The notes under the pieces were generated by a model. The model made no database searches, was not told the origin of the DNA, and saw nothing but the letters and a program-made list of their open reading frames with translations. 64,000 nt of DNA from Flavobacterium sp. HSC-32F16 (GTDB lineage: Bacteria > Bacteroidota > Bacteroidia > Flavobacteriales > Flavobacteriaceae). Positions 41,419-50,231 of the stretch are shown in pieces. The position numbers and the translations under genes are program-made. Where the stretch lies: the NCBI RefSeq assembly GCF_024171645.1, contig NZ_JALKAC010000012.1, positions 1-64,000 of the forward strand, given 5' to 3'. Position 1 is the stretch's first letter. Each line of letters begins with the position of its first letter.

Positions 41419-42417
41419 ATGAAAGCAGTTGTATTACAGGAAAATCGTGAATTTCGACTAGAAAATGTCGTTATTCCAATACCTCAGGAAAATCAGATTC
41501 AGGTTAAAATAATGGCTTCAGGATTTAATCCAATTGATTATCAAATGACAGAAGACGGATCTGAAAGAAAGCTTTTGCATTCTCCAATTCTGGGCCGGGA
41601 ATTCTCAGGAATCGTTTCAGCGATTGGGAAAAACGTAACTCATTTTAAAATTAGTGATGCCGTTTTCTGCGGATCAGGAAGTATGGGATCTAACGGAACT
41701 TACGCCGAATACATTTGTGTTCCTGAAGAAATCGCAGTACACAAACCTTCGAATATTTCTTTTGAAGAAGCGGCGGCAATTCCGTCTGCAGGATTAACCG
41801 CGTTACAATCGTTTAATCGCATGAATGCCAATTTATATGATTCGATATTAATTACAGGCGCCGCGGGCGGAGTAGGGAATATGCTGGTAAAATTACTGCT
41901 TGCCAATGGTTATAAAAATGTAATTGTTACTGCCGGCAATGAAAATAGCAGTAATGCTTTAGTTGGTCTTGGCGTAAAGCCTGAAAAAATCATCAACTAT
42001 AAAAAAGATAAAATCTACGAAACCGCACTTTCTTTAAATGAAAATAAAAACTTTGATTTTGTTGTGGATTTAGTTGGAAACAGCACTGCTGAAATTGGCG
42101 CAAGACTCTTAAAAACGAACGGTGTTTATGTAGATGTAACTAATTTTTCAACGCCAGAATCTCGCGGGATTCTTTTTAGTAAAGGTGTCTCAATCTTCAA
42201 TATTTCCAATTATGCATACGGACTTGAAAAGCGATATGATTATTACAAAAACGGGCTAAATCAATTAAAACTTCTTTTGCAAAATGAAATTATTACACCG
42301 CCGGAAATTCAAATTATTGGAGGTTTAGTAACAGAAACGGTTACAAAAGCATTGACTATTTTAAGAGAAAATAAAACGGAAGGCAGAAAATTAATTATGC
42401 AAATCAACCAAAAATAA
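41419..42417 (+). CDS. Zinc-independent quinone oxidoreductase (MDR family)
   Basis: The ATG at 41419 (MKAVVLQENREFRLENV) is chosen, as an earlier one at 41398 overlaps the -7 element; 332 residues result. It is a medium-chain dehydrogenase/reductase of the quinone reductase type: GFNPIDYQM, LGREFSGIVSAIG, nucleotide-binding SILITGAAGGVGNMLVKLL, no structural-zinc Cys cluster. It reduces quinones or enones using NADPH. Divergent from hxlR, which likely represses or activates it on quinone/electrophile stress. Confidence 0.9.
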   Translation: MKAVVLQENREFRLENVVIPIPQENQIQVKIMASGFNPIDYQMTEDGSERKLLHSPILGREFSGIVSAIGKNVTHFKISDAVFCGSGSMGSNGTYAEYICVPEEIAVHKPSNISFEEAAAIPSAGLTALQSFNRMNANLYDSILITGAAGGVGNMLVKLLLANGYKNVIVTAGNENSSNALVGLGVKPEKIINYKKDKIYETALSLNENKNFDFVVDLVGNSTAEIGARLLKTNGVYVDVTNFSTPESRGILFSKGVSIFNISNYAYGLEKRYDYYKNGLNQLKLLLQNEIITPPEIQIIGGLVTETVTKALTILRENKTEGRKLIMQINQK

Positions 42418-42519
42418 TTATTGCCAATATTTGTCATTCCAAGGAATGACAAATAACAGCAAACTATGTTTGTTATAAGCTAGTGAAACGCCTTTGTAAA
42501 CAAATGAAATCATACAAAT

Positions 42520-42987
42520 ATGAAAACAATTCCAAGACGCATCGTAACAGGTTTACGCGATGGGAAATCAATAATTGAACAAGACAATATCGTAACCAAT
42601 GTATCAGAACATTTTCCGGGTTTGATTATTTCTGATATTTGGTCAACAGACAGTATTCCGGCAAAATTTGAGGAGAAAATTATTGAAAATACCGCTTTCC
42701 CAAATACACCCAAAAACGGAAGTTATTTTCGTTATGTACAAATTCCTCCCGATAAAGATTTAGGAATAGAAGCGCCACAGGGTCAGCCGCATCCGTTGAT
42801 GCATCAAACCGATACTTTAGATTACATCGTCATTTTGTCAGGCGAAATTTATTTGATTGTTGATGAAGAAGAAACACTTTTACAGGCCGGAGATATTGTC
42901 ATTCAAAGGGGAACCAATCATGCGTGGAGTAATAGATCTGAATCGGCCTGCATTCAATTAGCTATATTGCTGGATGCCAAAGTTTAA
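42520..42987 (+). CDS. Cupin-domain protein
   Basis: A 155-residue cytoplasmic protein with one cupin domain. GQPHPLMHQTDTLDYIVILS carries the first motif (His residues), LLQAGDIVIQRGTNHAWSN the second. The N-terminal 60 residues (RRIVTGLRDGKSIIEQDNIV) form an extra beta segment. Family members often sit with oxidoreductases. It follows the quinone reductase by about 100 bp, separated by a small TGTCATTCC/GGAATGACA hairpin that may terminate the first gene. Confidence 0.85.
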   Translation: MKTIPRRIVTGLRDGKSIIEQDNIVTNVSEHFPGLIISDIWSTDSIPAKFEEKIIENTAFPNTPKNGSYFRYVQIPPDKDLGIEAPQGQPHPLMHQTDTLDYIVILSGEIYLIVDEEETLLQAGDIVIQRGTNHAWSNRSESACIQLAILLDAKV

Positions 42988-43107
42988 ATTGAAGAAAATA
43001 AAACTGTAAAAGGAATCGATATAGTAATCTACTATTTTGATAGGTTAATAAAAGTTTTGTGTTTTATGCATAAAAATTAAAATTATCTGTTTAAATTTGC
43101 AACCGCA

Positions 43108-43203
43108 ATGAGAAACAAGAACCAGAATTTGAATTATTATTATAGCAGCAGTATGATGTGCTGTACTCATGGTATGAAATTCACTGATCTGGCTTATATA
43201 TAA
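43108..43203 (+). CDS. 31-residue Met/Cys-containing leader peptide before metN
   Basis: An ATG-started frame of 31 codons, MRNKNQNLNYYYSSS followed by MMCCTHGMKF and DLAYI. Three Met and two adjacent Cys codons occur within eight codons, in front of a methionine transporter. TAAATTTG at 43092-43099 fits a -7 element, placing the transcript start very near the ATG, so the peptide may be translated leaderless. A terminator hairpin follows at 43222, so Met/Cys-dependent attenuation is a natural hypothesis, not proven. Confidence 0.5.
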   Translation: MRNKNQNLNYYYSSSMMCCTHGMKFTDLAYI

Positions 43204-43221
43204 AATAATACTATTTATTTC

Positions 43222-43260
43222 AAAAAGCCTTTCATGAAGATTTGAAAGGCTTTTTTGTTT
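43222..43260 (+). terminator. Terminator hairpin / possible attenuator upstream of metN
   Basis: AAAAAGCCTTTCA (43222-43234) and TGAAAGGCTTTTT (43243-43255) form a perfect 13-bp stem with an 8-base loop, followed by T-rich sequence. It begins 18 bases after the short ORF's stop and ends 25 bases before the metN ATG. An ATGAAA in the peptide region could pair with TTTCAT of the stem, a weak antiterminator. Confidence 0.7.
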
Positions 43261-43280
43261 TAAAATTTGAATTTGAACAA

Positions 43281-44312
43281 ATGATTGAATTAAAAAATGT
43301 TACCAAAACTTTTCATCAGAAAGACAGGGTTGTTGCAGCCTTATCGGATGTTTCGCTTACCGTTCCGCCGGGGAAAATCTTTGGCGTAATTGGAACTTCG
43401 GGAGCAGGGAAAAGTACTCTTATTCGATGTGTGAATCTTTTGGAAAGACCCACTTATGGAGAAATTATCGTAGACGGAAAAGCTTTGATGCAGCTTTCAA
43501 ACGCTGAATTAGCAATTGAAAGAAGACAAATTGGAATGATTTTTCAGCATTTTAATCTGCTTTCTTCCAGAACTGTTTTTGAAAACGCAGCTTTTCCGCT
43601 TGAATTAGCAGGAACTCCAAAAGGTGAAATCAAAACGCGTGTTATGGAATTACTGCAATTGGTTGGTTTAGCCGAAAAAGCAAATGATTATCCGGCAAGT
43701 CTTTCCGGAGGACAGAAACAAAGAGTGGCGATTGCCAGAACTTTGGCTAATAATCCAAAAGTTTTATTGTGTGATGAAGCGACAAGTGCTCTTGATCCGG
43801 CTACAACGCGTTCTATTTTGAATTTGCTGAAAGATATTAACCGTCGTTTAAATATTACCATTTTATTGATTACGCATCAAATGGAAGTTGTAAAATCAAT
43901 TTGTGATGAAGTTGCGGTAATCAGCCACGGAAAATTAATAGAGCAGGGCAGTGTAGGCGAAATTTTTGCTGATCCAAAACATGAATTGACAAGAGAATTT
44001 ATTGCTTCGTCACTTCATTTGGAAATTCCAGCCGTGTATCAGGATAAATTGCAAAAGACAGATAACGGAAGTTTAAATCCTTTATTGAAGCTTGAAATGA
44101 CCGGAAAATCAGTTAATGAGCCTGTTATTTCAGAGGTTTCGAGATTGTTTGATACCAATTTCAAAATTGTAAGCGCACAGATGGATCAGGCGGGAGATGT
44201 GAATTTTGGCGTGATGCTGATTGAATTATCAGGAAAACGCGAAAACTACGACGCCGCGATTCAATATTTTATTTCAAAACATATTAAAACAGAAATTATA
44301 GGTTATGTCTGA
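43281..44312 (+). CDS. metN: Methionine ABC transporter ATP-binding protein MetN
   Basis: The ATG at 43281 (MIELKNVTKTFHQKDRVV) is chosen; an earlier in-frame codon lies within the terminator stem. 343 residues. Walker A GTSGAGKST, Q-loop MIFQHFNLL, signature LSGGQKQRVAIARTLA, Walker B VLLCDEATSALDP, H-loop ITHQ. The C-terminal NIL domain (about 265-343) is the regulatory Met-binding domain of MetN. It powers import of Met and its derivatives. It overlaps metI by 8 bp. The leader carries a short Met/Cys ORF and a terminator. Confidence 0.94.
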   Translation: MIELKNVTKTFHQKDRVVAALSDVSLTVPPGKIFGVIGTSGAGKSTLIRCVNLLERPTYGEIIVDGKALMQLSNAELAIERRQIGMIFQHFNLLSSRTVFENAAFPLELAGTPKGEIKTRVMELLQLVGLAEKANDYPASLSGGQKQRVAIARTLANNPKVLLCDEATSALDPATTRSILNLLKDINRRLNITILLITHQMEVVKSICDEVAVISHGKLIEQGSVGEIFADPKHELTREFIASSLHLEIPAVYQDKLQKTDNGSLNPLLKLEMTGKSVNEPVISEVSRLFDTNFKIVSAQMDQAGDVNFGVMLIELSGKRENYDAAIQYFISKHIKTEIIGYV

Positions 44313-44958
44313 TTCTCTAATTGAATTATTATTAAAAGGAACCTGGGAAACCATTGTGATGACATTTGTGTCGGGCTTTTTTGGTTTTCTAATCGGACTT
44401 CCAACGGGAGTTTTGCTTTTCCTTACCCGAAAAAATCAAATACTGGAACAACCGGCTTTAAATAGAACTTTATCGGTTTTGGTAAACGTTTTTCGTTCTA
44501 TTCCGTTTATTATTTTAATCGTTTGGATGATTCCGTTTACACGTGCCATTGTGGGAACTTCTATTGGCGTAAGCGCTGCTTTGGTACCGTTGAGTATTGG
44601 CGCGGCTCCGTTTATTGCGCGTCTGGTTGAGAACAGTTTATTAGGACTTCCGTCAGGATTAATCGAAGCGGCAAGAGCTTTAGGTGCAACACCTTTACAG
44701 ATTGTATATAAAGTATTACTTCCAGAAGCTTTGCCTTCTTTAATAAACGCAGCATCGATTACCTTAATTACCCTTGTAGGTTATTCTGCAATGGGCGGAG
44801 CAGTTGGAGCAGGCGGTTTAGGACAAGTAGGATATCAGTATGGATATATTGGTTATGATGCCGTAACGATGAATTCGGTTTTGGCTTTATTGGTGCTTTT
44901 GGTGTTTCTGATTCAGTTTACCGGAGACGCTTTGTCAAAACGATTCGACCACAGGTAA
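44305..44958 (+). CDS. metI: Methionine ABC transporter permease MetI
   Basis: A 217-residue inner-membrane permease with five predicted helices. The BPD transport EAA loop reads EAARALGATPLQIVYKVLLP. The segments WETIVMTFVSGFFGFLIGLP and LITLVGYSAMGGAVGAGGLG are typical of MetI. It overlaps metN by 8 bases and is followed by metQ after 43 bp. Confidence 0.95.
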   Translation: MSDSLIELLLKGTWETIVMTFVSGFFGFLIGLPTGVLLFLTRKNQILEQPALNRTLSVLVNVFRSIPFIILIVWMIPFTRAIVGTSIGVSAALVPLSIGAAPFIARLVENSLLGLPSGLIEAARALGATPLQIVYKVLLPEALPSLINAASITLITLVGYSAMGGAVGAGGLGQVGYQYGYIGYDAVTMNSVLALLVLLVFLIQFTGDALSKRFDHR

Positions 44959-45001
44959 TTATCAATTAAAAATTAGGAATTAAAAATTAAAATAGAGTAT
45001 T

Positions 45002-45814
45002 ATGAAAATAAATCTTTTAAAAACAGCCGGAATTATTGCTTTGTCACTTGTTGTGGCTAATTGCGGAAAAAGTAAAGAAAACGATCCACATTATATTAAA
45101 GTGGGAGTTGCGGCCGGACCTGAATTAAAAGTGGCAGAAGCAGCTAAAAAAGTAGCAAAAGAAAAATTTGGACTTGAAGTTGAATTGGTTTCTTTTAACG
45201 ATTATGTAGTTCCAAACGAAGCGCTGAATCAAGGAGATATTGATGTGAATGCTTTTCAGCATAAACCCTATTTAGATGAGCAGTCAAAACAACGTGGTTA
45301 TAAATTAGCTATAATTGGAAAAACATTTGTTTACCCGATTGCAGGTTATTCTAAAAAAATCAAAAGCCTTTCGGAATTAAAAAATGAAAGCACGATTATT
45401 ATTCCAAATGATCCAACAAACGGAGGCCGTTCTTTATTACTTTTAGAGAAAAACGGTTTATTAAAATTGAAAGAAGGTGTTGGATTATTACCTAAAGTAA
45501 CAGATATAGTAAGTAATCCTAAAAACTTAAAAATATTAGAGTTAGAAGCTCCTCAGTTACCTCGTGCTTTAGACGATGCAAATGTTGCTGTTGCTATTAT
45601 CAACAATACTTTTGCTTCTCAGGCCGGATTAGTTCCGTCACGTGATGCTTTGTTTGTAGAAGATAAAGATTCACCTTATGTAAACTTAGTAGTAAGCCGT
45701 GAAGACAATAAAAACGAAGAGAAAGTAAAACAGTTTTTACAAGCTTTCCAATCTGCTGAAGTAGAAAAAGCAGCGGAGAACGAATTTAAAGGCGGTGCTG
45801 TTAAAGGGTGGTAA
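45002..45814 (+). CDS. metQ: Methionine-binding lipoprotein MetQ (NlpA family)
   Basis: A 270-residue lipoprotein: signal TAGIIALSLVVANC with lipidated Cys at residue 21. The NlpA/MetQ fold is clear: HYIKVGVAAGPELKVAEAA, NEALNQGDIDVNAFQHKPYL, IIPNDPTNGGRSLLLLEKNG and VAIINNTFASQAGL. It delivers methionine to MetI. Last gene of metNIQ. A terminator follows at 45863. Confidence 0.95.
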   Translation: MKINLLKTAGIIALSLVVANCGKSKENDPHYIKVGVAAGPELKVAEAAKKVAKEKFGLEVELVSFNDYVVPNEALNQGDIDVNAFQHKPYLDEQSKQRGYKLAIIGKTFVYPIAGYSKKIKSLSELKNESTIIIPNDPTNGGRSLLLLEKNGLLKLKEGVGLLPKVTDIVSNPKNLKILELEAPQLPRALDDANVAVAIINNTFASQAGLVPSRDALFVEDKDSPYVNLVVSREDNKNEEKVKQFLQAFQSAEVEKAAENEFKGGAVKGW

Positions 45815-45862
45815 TTTTTAGTTATGAGTTAGGCTTTGCTTATCTCTGATTTAATAAAATTT

Positions 45863-45895
45863 AAAAGGCAGATGAATTATTTCATCTGCCTTTTT
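45863..45895. terminator. Bidirectional terminator after metQ
   Basis: AAAAGGCAGATGAA and TTCATCTGCCTTTT form a perfect 14-bp stem around TTAT, between metQ (plus) and the convergent lipoprotein gene (minus). Confidence 0.9.
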
Positions 45896-45968
45896 ATTTG
45901 ATAAATAAGCTGGTTTAAAATGAATCATGAGTTATCTGGTTTTTAAAACTTATTACTCATAACTTTCT

Positions 45969-46517
45969 TTAAAATCTTTTATATTCTACACCGTGTTTAT
46001 CAGCATAAGGTATAAGCAAATCCATTACTTTTTTGTATTTTTTATCCAGTTCGATGCCTTTTGTATCGTCAAGCTGTTTTGCCGCAAGATTGATTTCTTC
46101 CTGACTTTTTCCGTCATCAATCATTTTGGCAATTTTTGGGAAATCATTGGTTTGAATTTCCTGTGCATATTCAAATAATTCAATTCCGGCTTTAATAATT
46201 GGTTCTGTTTCATCGGTTTTGCTTAGGGCATTAATTTTTTTGATGTCTTCTTTGAACGTGTTTCCGTAATAAAAATTAACAGCTTCGACACAATTAGAAG
46301 AACGCATCGATTTTTGATCATCGGCAAGGGCCTGTAAACTTCCATCTTGTTTTTGCTGATAGTATTCTTTAAAAACACGCTCAAAGCTTTGCGGAATTTT
46401 ATTGGCATTTAAACCAATTAGTTCAAAAACTCTGTTTGGAGAACTGTCTGTAAAAAGATTACATGAAAGTAAAAGGCTTGAAATAAATAATAAGGCAAAA
46501 ATTTTCTGGATTTTCAT
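45969..46517 (-). CDS. Putative lipoprotein
   Basis: A 182-residue lipoprotein: signal FALLFISSLLLSC with the lipidated Cys at residue 19. The mature part is all-helical and charged (PQSFERVFKEYYQQKQDGSLQALADDQKS; EEINLAAKQLDDTKGIELDKKYKKVMD). I do not recognise the family. It is the last of four minus-strand envelope genes at 45969-47955, starting 12 bp after the membrane protein gene at 46530. Function unknown. Confidence 0.65.
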   Translation of the reverse strand: MKIQKIFALLFISSLLLSCNLFTDSSPNRVFELIGLNANKIPQSFERVFKEYYQQKQDGSLQALADDQKSMRSSNCVEAVNFYYGNTFKEDIKKINALSKTDETEPIIKAGIELFEYAQEIQTNDFPKIAKMIDDGKSQEEINLAAKQLDDTKGIELDKKYKKVMDLLIPYADKHGVEYKRF

Positions 46518-46529
46518 ATATAAAAATAA

Positions 46530-47048
46530 TTAAGATTGTACAGATTGAACAGACGCTATCAGCTGATTTAATTTCGACAGGATATAGTTTTCATAGTCGG
46601 CTTGTTTTTGATCGCTTTTTCTGCCTGAGCTGAAGTTTTCACTGATGAAATAGTTTTTGATAAAATGACTTTTTCTGGCACCTAAACTATAATGCCAGCT
46701 TCCCATTTCAGAACTTACAAAGATAACGGCTTCCTCTAATTTCATGATTTTTTTATCAGGTAATAATGGTGTTATTTTGTAAATCGCATTATTTCTGCGG
46801 TCAAAAGTATACCTGATTCGGGCTCTGATGTAAATATCATACAAACTATGCAGTATGCCATAAGCTAATAAGATGTAAAGAGAATAAAACCATACTTCGC
46901 CCAGTCTTTCTTCAAAAATTGGCAGTACAATTGCTGCAGTGATAATACCAGCCAAAAACCACTGCGATATTTTTTGCAGCGGTTTAACAGGCTGGAATGA
47001 AAAATAATGGGCTGATTCTGTTATATTATATTTTTCACGAATGTTCAT
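46530..47048 (-). CDS. Membrane protein of unknown function
   Basis: A 172-residue protein with two transmembrane helices (ISQWFLAGIITAAIVLPIF and VWFYSLYILLAYGILHSLY), then a cytoplasmic beta-rich domain resembling bacterial PH-like domains (IRYTFDRRNNAIYKITPLLP, KIMKLEEAVIFVSSEM). Its start overlaps the end of the gene at 47035 by 14 bases, and both share this TM-pair plus PH-like design. Likely partners in an envelope complex; function unknown. Confidence 0.65.
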   Translation of the reverse strand: MNIREKYNITESAHYFSFQPVKPLQKISQWFLAGIITAAIVLPIFEERLGEVWFYSLYILLAYGILHSLYDIYIRARIRYTFDRRNNAIYKITPLLPDKKIMKLEEAVIFVSSEMGSWHYSLGARKSHFIKNYFISENFSSGRKSDQKQADYENYILSKLNQLIASVQSVQS

Positions 47049-47493
47049 TGCTTCTTAGTATTTCATCAATTTCATTGGCCAGATTTTGAATTTTTCTGCT
47101 GGTAAAAGCTTGCGCAATCATGACACATTTTTCCTTTCCGTCTTTTAAATAATAGGCATTCAGAGAAGTATTTGTAGTAATCATATATTGCGTAATACGT
47201 ACTAATTCGAAGTTTTGAAAATCTTTCAACGGAATACGAACCAACGGATTTATGAAACCAATTTTTGCGGTTATTTCTTTTCTGTCCATGTCAATACTCA
47301 CGTGTTTCATCCAAATTGAAATAAAGCACAAAACAGCGAGAATACCAAAAATCCAAAACATAATCATTTCGGTGAGCCATAGACCAGCTGCAGCAAAAGC
47401 CGCCATTCCTGCGCTCACTATGATCCCAAAACCATATTCTCTTTTCATGGTATATTGACTGCCGTTTTTTTCAAAATATTTTAAATGCGTCAT
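47035..47493 (-). CDS. Membrane protein of unknown function
   Basis: A 152-residue protein with two transmembrane helices (YGFGIIVSAGMAAFAAAGLWL and MIMFWIFGILAVLCFISIW) followed by a PH-like beta domain (SIDMDRKEITAKIGFINP, LVRIPLKDFQNFELVR). It overlaps the similar gene at 46530. It follows the exported protein gene by 6 bp. Function unknown, but the paired gene arrangement suggests a heteromeric assembly. Confidence 0.65.
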   Translation of the reverse strand: MTHLKYFEKNGSQYTMKREYGFGIIVSAGMAAFAAAGLWLTEMIMFWIFGILAVLCFISIWMKHVSIDMDRKEITAKIGFINPLVRIPLKDFQNFELVRITQYMITTNTSLNAYYLKDGKEKCVMIAQAFTSRKIQNLANEIDEILRSNEHS

Positions 47494-47499
47494 TATAAT

Positions 47500-47955
47500 T
47501 TATTGTATGGTTACACCATCTATGATTATGAGGCTACAATACAAAGAAAAATAAGAGCTAGAATAATCTCCGGTAAGCTGATCGCTTAAACTGTCTAATT
47601 TAGCTCCTTTAAATTCAAATTTTCTCGCTGGCGTTTTTCCATACGTATCCACCATTGTAATTTGCCCGTCAAGACCGTTTTTACTGGTTGCAAAAGCACG
47701 TAGTAAATTAATATCCTGTTTTTCAAAATCAAGAGAGAAATAATAGCTTCTGTTATCTGTTTTATCTTCAGGATCTTTATAATTGGTTCCTTTCGTAAAG
47801 GAAACCGTAGCCGAACGTATAGGAACCGTAATCGTTTTGTTTCCGTCTTTTACCGTGATTTCAATTTTTGTGCGTTTATCATCACTTTGCCCAAACGAAA
47901 TTTGTGTTAGAAAACAAAAGCAGATTACTAGTAATGAAAGGATTTTCTTATTCAT
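47500..47955 (-). CDS. Exported protein of unknown function
   Basis: A 151-residue protein with signal peptide (ILSLLVICFCFLTQISFGQS, cleavage near residue 23). The mature region is beta-rich (TKIEITVKDGNKTITVPIRSATVSF) and resembles a tail-tube or Hcp-like strand pattern only superficially; I make no family call. First gene of the minus-strand set 45969-47955, spaced by 6 to 12 bp or overlapping, so one operon. Confidence 0.6.
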   Translation of the reverse strand: MNKKILSLLVICFCFLTQISFGQSDDKRTKIEITVKDGNKTITVPIRSATVSFTKGTNYKDPEDKTDNRSYYFSLDFEKQDINLLRAFATSKNGLDGQITMVDTYGKTPARKFEFKGAKLDSLSDQLTGDYSSSYFSLYCSLIIIDGVTIQ

Positions 47956-48154
47956 AATAAATTTGATTTTAAAATTATTTTATACAGCAAGATTACTTCA
48001 TACTAAATCCATTAACAATTACGAATTGGTAAATGGAGCGTTTAGATTTTTATTTGGTTAATTTTGAAATATATCAGGAACAATGCGGTTTTACAGCTTT
48101 AAATTAAGAGGTTGTAAGTAAGAGTTTTATCCTTTAAAAACACATGTAAAATGT

Positions 48155-48184
48155 TTGGTTTGTATATTGACAATTTGTACTTTG
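48155..48184 (+). promoter_or_regulatory. Putative promoter of the TPR-histidine kinase gene
   Basis: TTG at 48155-48157, 19 bases, then GTACTTTG at 48177-48184, differing from TAnnTTTG only in its first two bases. About 20 bases precede the ATG. Confidence 0.5.
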
Positions 48185-48203
48185 CCGTCAATTACCACTA
48201 ATT

Positions 48204-50231
48204 ATGCTTCGAAAAATTACAATCACTCTTCAAAATTTCAGAAAACAAAAACGGCTTTTTTATGTTTTGTTTTTGTTTTTATCGGCATTCAAAATTCAGG
48301 CGCAAAATATTTCTCCTATCGAAAAAATGGCAGCAGAAGGATATGCCAAACGTTTTTCGGATACCGTTTCCTCTCTAAAAATTCAGAAACAGGCACTTAA
48401 TCTCGCTCAAAAAAATAAGAACAAAGAAGACGAAGTAATTTGCTATTCTTATTTGGCACTGACCCAAAGGCGGTTACTTCATTTAAAAGAATTTATGCAT
48501 TATGCGGATACGGCTTTTTATCTTTCACAAAATATAACAAAGATTAGGGTAAAAGCTCATGCATCAGTAGCAATGGGAGCTTTAAAATCATATATTGAAG
48601 ATAAGCCCCAGGCACTGAATTATTTATTGGAAGGCTATACATTATTTTCTAAAGTCAACGCGCACGATCAATGTGCTAAGATTGCTTCGGATATTTCATA
48701 TTTGTTTTCTCCGGCATCACCAACCAAAGTTGAAAAATATGCCAGAGAAGCCATGATTCATGCTTCAAAATCAGGAGATCCTGAAAGTCAATTGTATGCA
48801 AGACTGGCTTTTGGAAGTTTTTTAACCGATAATTTAGAAACAGAAGGAATAGGAGAATGGGAAACGGCAATAAATTTTTTTAAGGAAACGGTTTCTTTAA
48901 CAGAAGCGAATGCAGATAAAATTGTGAGCAAAAGCAACATTGGAATTGCTTATGTAAACTTGGCTGATCTTTATACAAAGGGACCAAAACCCATAGATGA
49001 AAAAGCTTTTTTGATGAATCTGGAAAAAGCAGAGAATATTGCCAAAAAGTACGATGTAAAAATTATTCTAAGAAGTGCCATTGGTCTCAAAGGGTATTAT
49101 TTTATGCAAAAGGGTGATTATATAAAAGCGGAACTTCTTTTTATTGAAGGAATTAATTATCAAAAAAGCCTGCCGTATACAGACAATTATCTTTTTGCCA
49201 CTTTTTACAGCTGTTTAAAAGATGTTGCGGTAAAGAGAAAAGATTTTCAGGCGTATTATGGTTATGATACACTTTATTCAAAATTCACACAGTTAAAATA
49301 TAAGGAATCAACACAGGCGCTGCTTCAAAATGCAGATGCCCGGTATGAATCTTCTAAAAAAGCAGAAAGAATCAAACAGCTGGAACTAGAAAATGAACTG
49401 GAACAGAAAAATAAACTGTTAGGTTACGGTATTGCGGGAGTATTGTTAATTGGTCTTGTATTTATGTTTCGTTCGTATTATTACCGCCAGCGTTATTATC
49501 AAAACAGAGAAGATTTTCTACAGCAGGAACAGGTTCATAACGAACTTAAAATGCAGCTGATGGAAAAAGAAACCATCGAAAATCTGGCGGCACGATTGTC
49601 TCTCGAAAGAAGATTACTGCGTTCGCAAATGGATCCGCATTTTATTTTTAATGCTTTAGGGAATATCCAAAGTATGATTTTACAAAAAGATACCATTCCT
49701 GCGGTTTCATATTTAAATAAATTTGCGAAGCTGACAAGACAGGTTTTAGAGCAGTCGAGAAAAGAAACCATTTCGCTTGAAGAGGAAATCAGCACTTTAA
49801 AAAATTATATCGAATTGCAGCAGCTTCGTCTAAATAATGGTTTTGATTATATTATTAAATGTGATGAAAATGTTGAAACTGATGTTTTAATACCGCCATT
49901 ATTGATTCAGCCGTTTATAGAAAATGCAGTCGAACATGGTTTAAAGCCCCAGGAAAACAGCGTAAAGGGTTTGATCGAAATTTATTTTAAAGAAGATGAA
50001 GAACAGCAGAGTTTAATCTGCACAATAAAAGATAACGGAATTGGATTAACGGCTTCGCGAAAGTTAAAAATAAACGATACACATCAATCACTTTCGACCA
50101 CAATTACTGACGAAAGATTGTCTAAAATGAAGAAAGAAAATCCTAATGCCGGGTTTGCAATTAAGGAACGTGATCCTGAAACGGATAATCACGGATGTAT
50201 AGTAATTTTAAATATCCCCATTTTATCATGA
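48204..50231 (+). CDS. TPR-containing LytS-type histidine kinase
   Basis: A 675-residue kinase. Signal/anchor at residues 17-33 (FYVLFLFLSAFKIQAQ). Residues about 40-390 are TPR-like helical repeats exposed to the periplasm. Coiled coil about 388-405. Transmembrane helix about 410-430 (GIAGVLLIGLVFMFR). Then His_kinase with phospho-His in RSQMDPHFIFNALGNIQ and an ATPase with IQPFIENAVEHGL and KDNGIGL. Its TGA overlaps the ATG of the LytTR regulator gene (ATGA). Such TPR-LytS/LytTR pairs are common in Bacteroidota. Confidence 0.9.
   Translation: MLRKITITLQNFRKQKRLFYVLFLFLSAFKIQAQNISPIEKMAAEGYAKRFSDTVSSLKIQKQALNLAQKNKNKEDEVICYSYLALTQRRLLHLKEFMHYADTAFYLSQNITKIRVKAHASVAMGALKSYIEDKPQALNYLLEGYTLFSKVNAHDQCAKIASDISYLFSPASPTKVEKYAREAMIHASKSGDPESQLYARLAFGSFLTDNLETEGIGEWETAINFFKETVSLTEANADKIVSKSNIGIAYVNLADLYTKGPKPIDEKAFLMNLEKAENIAKKYDVKIILRSAIGLKGYYFMQKGDYIKAELLFIEGINYQKSLPYTDNYLFATFYSCLKDVAVKRKDFQAYYGYDTLYSKFTQLKYKESTQALLQNADARYESSKKAERIKQLELENELEQKNKLLGYGIAGVLLIGLVFMFRSYYYRQRYYQNREDFLQQEQVHNELKMQLMEKETIENLAARLSLERRLLRSQMDPHFIFNALGNIQSMILQKDTIPAVSYLNKFAKLTRQVLEQSRKETISLEEEISTLKNYIELQQLRLNNGFDYIIKCDENVETDVLIPPLLIQPFIENAVEHGLKPQENSVKGLIEIYFKEDEEQQSLICTIKDNGIGLTASRKLKINDTHQSLSTTITDERLSKMKKENPNAGFAIKERDPETDNHGCIVILNIPILS

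Noticed and set aside
43242..43280. TTG start for metN at 43242
   Set aside because: It falls in the 3' arm of the terminator stem; the ATG at 43281 gives the normal MetN N-terminus.
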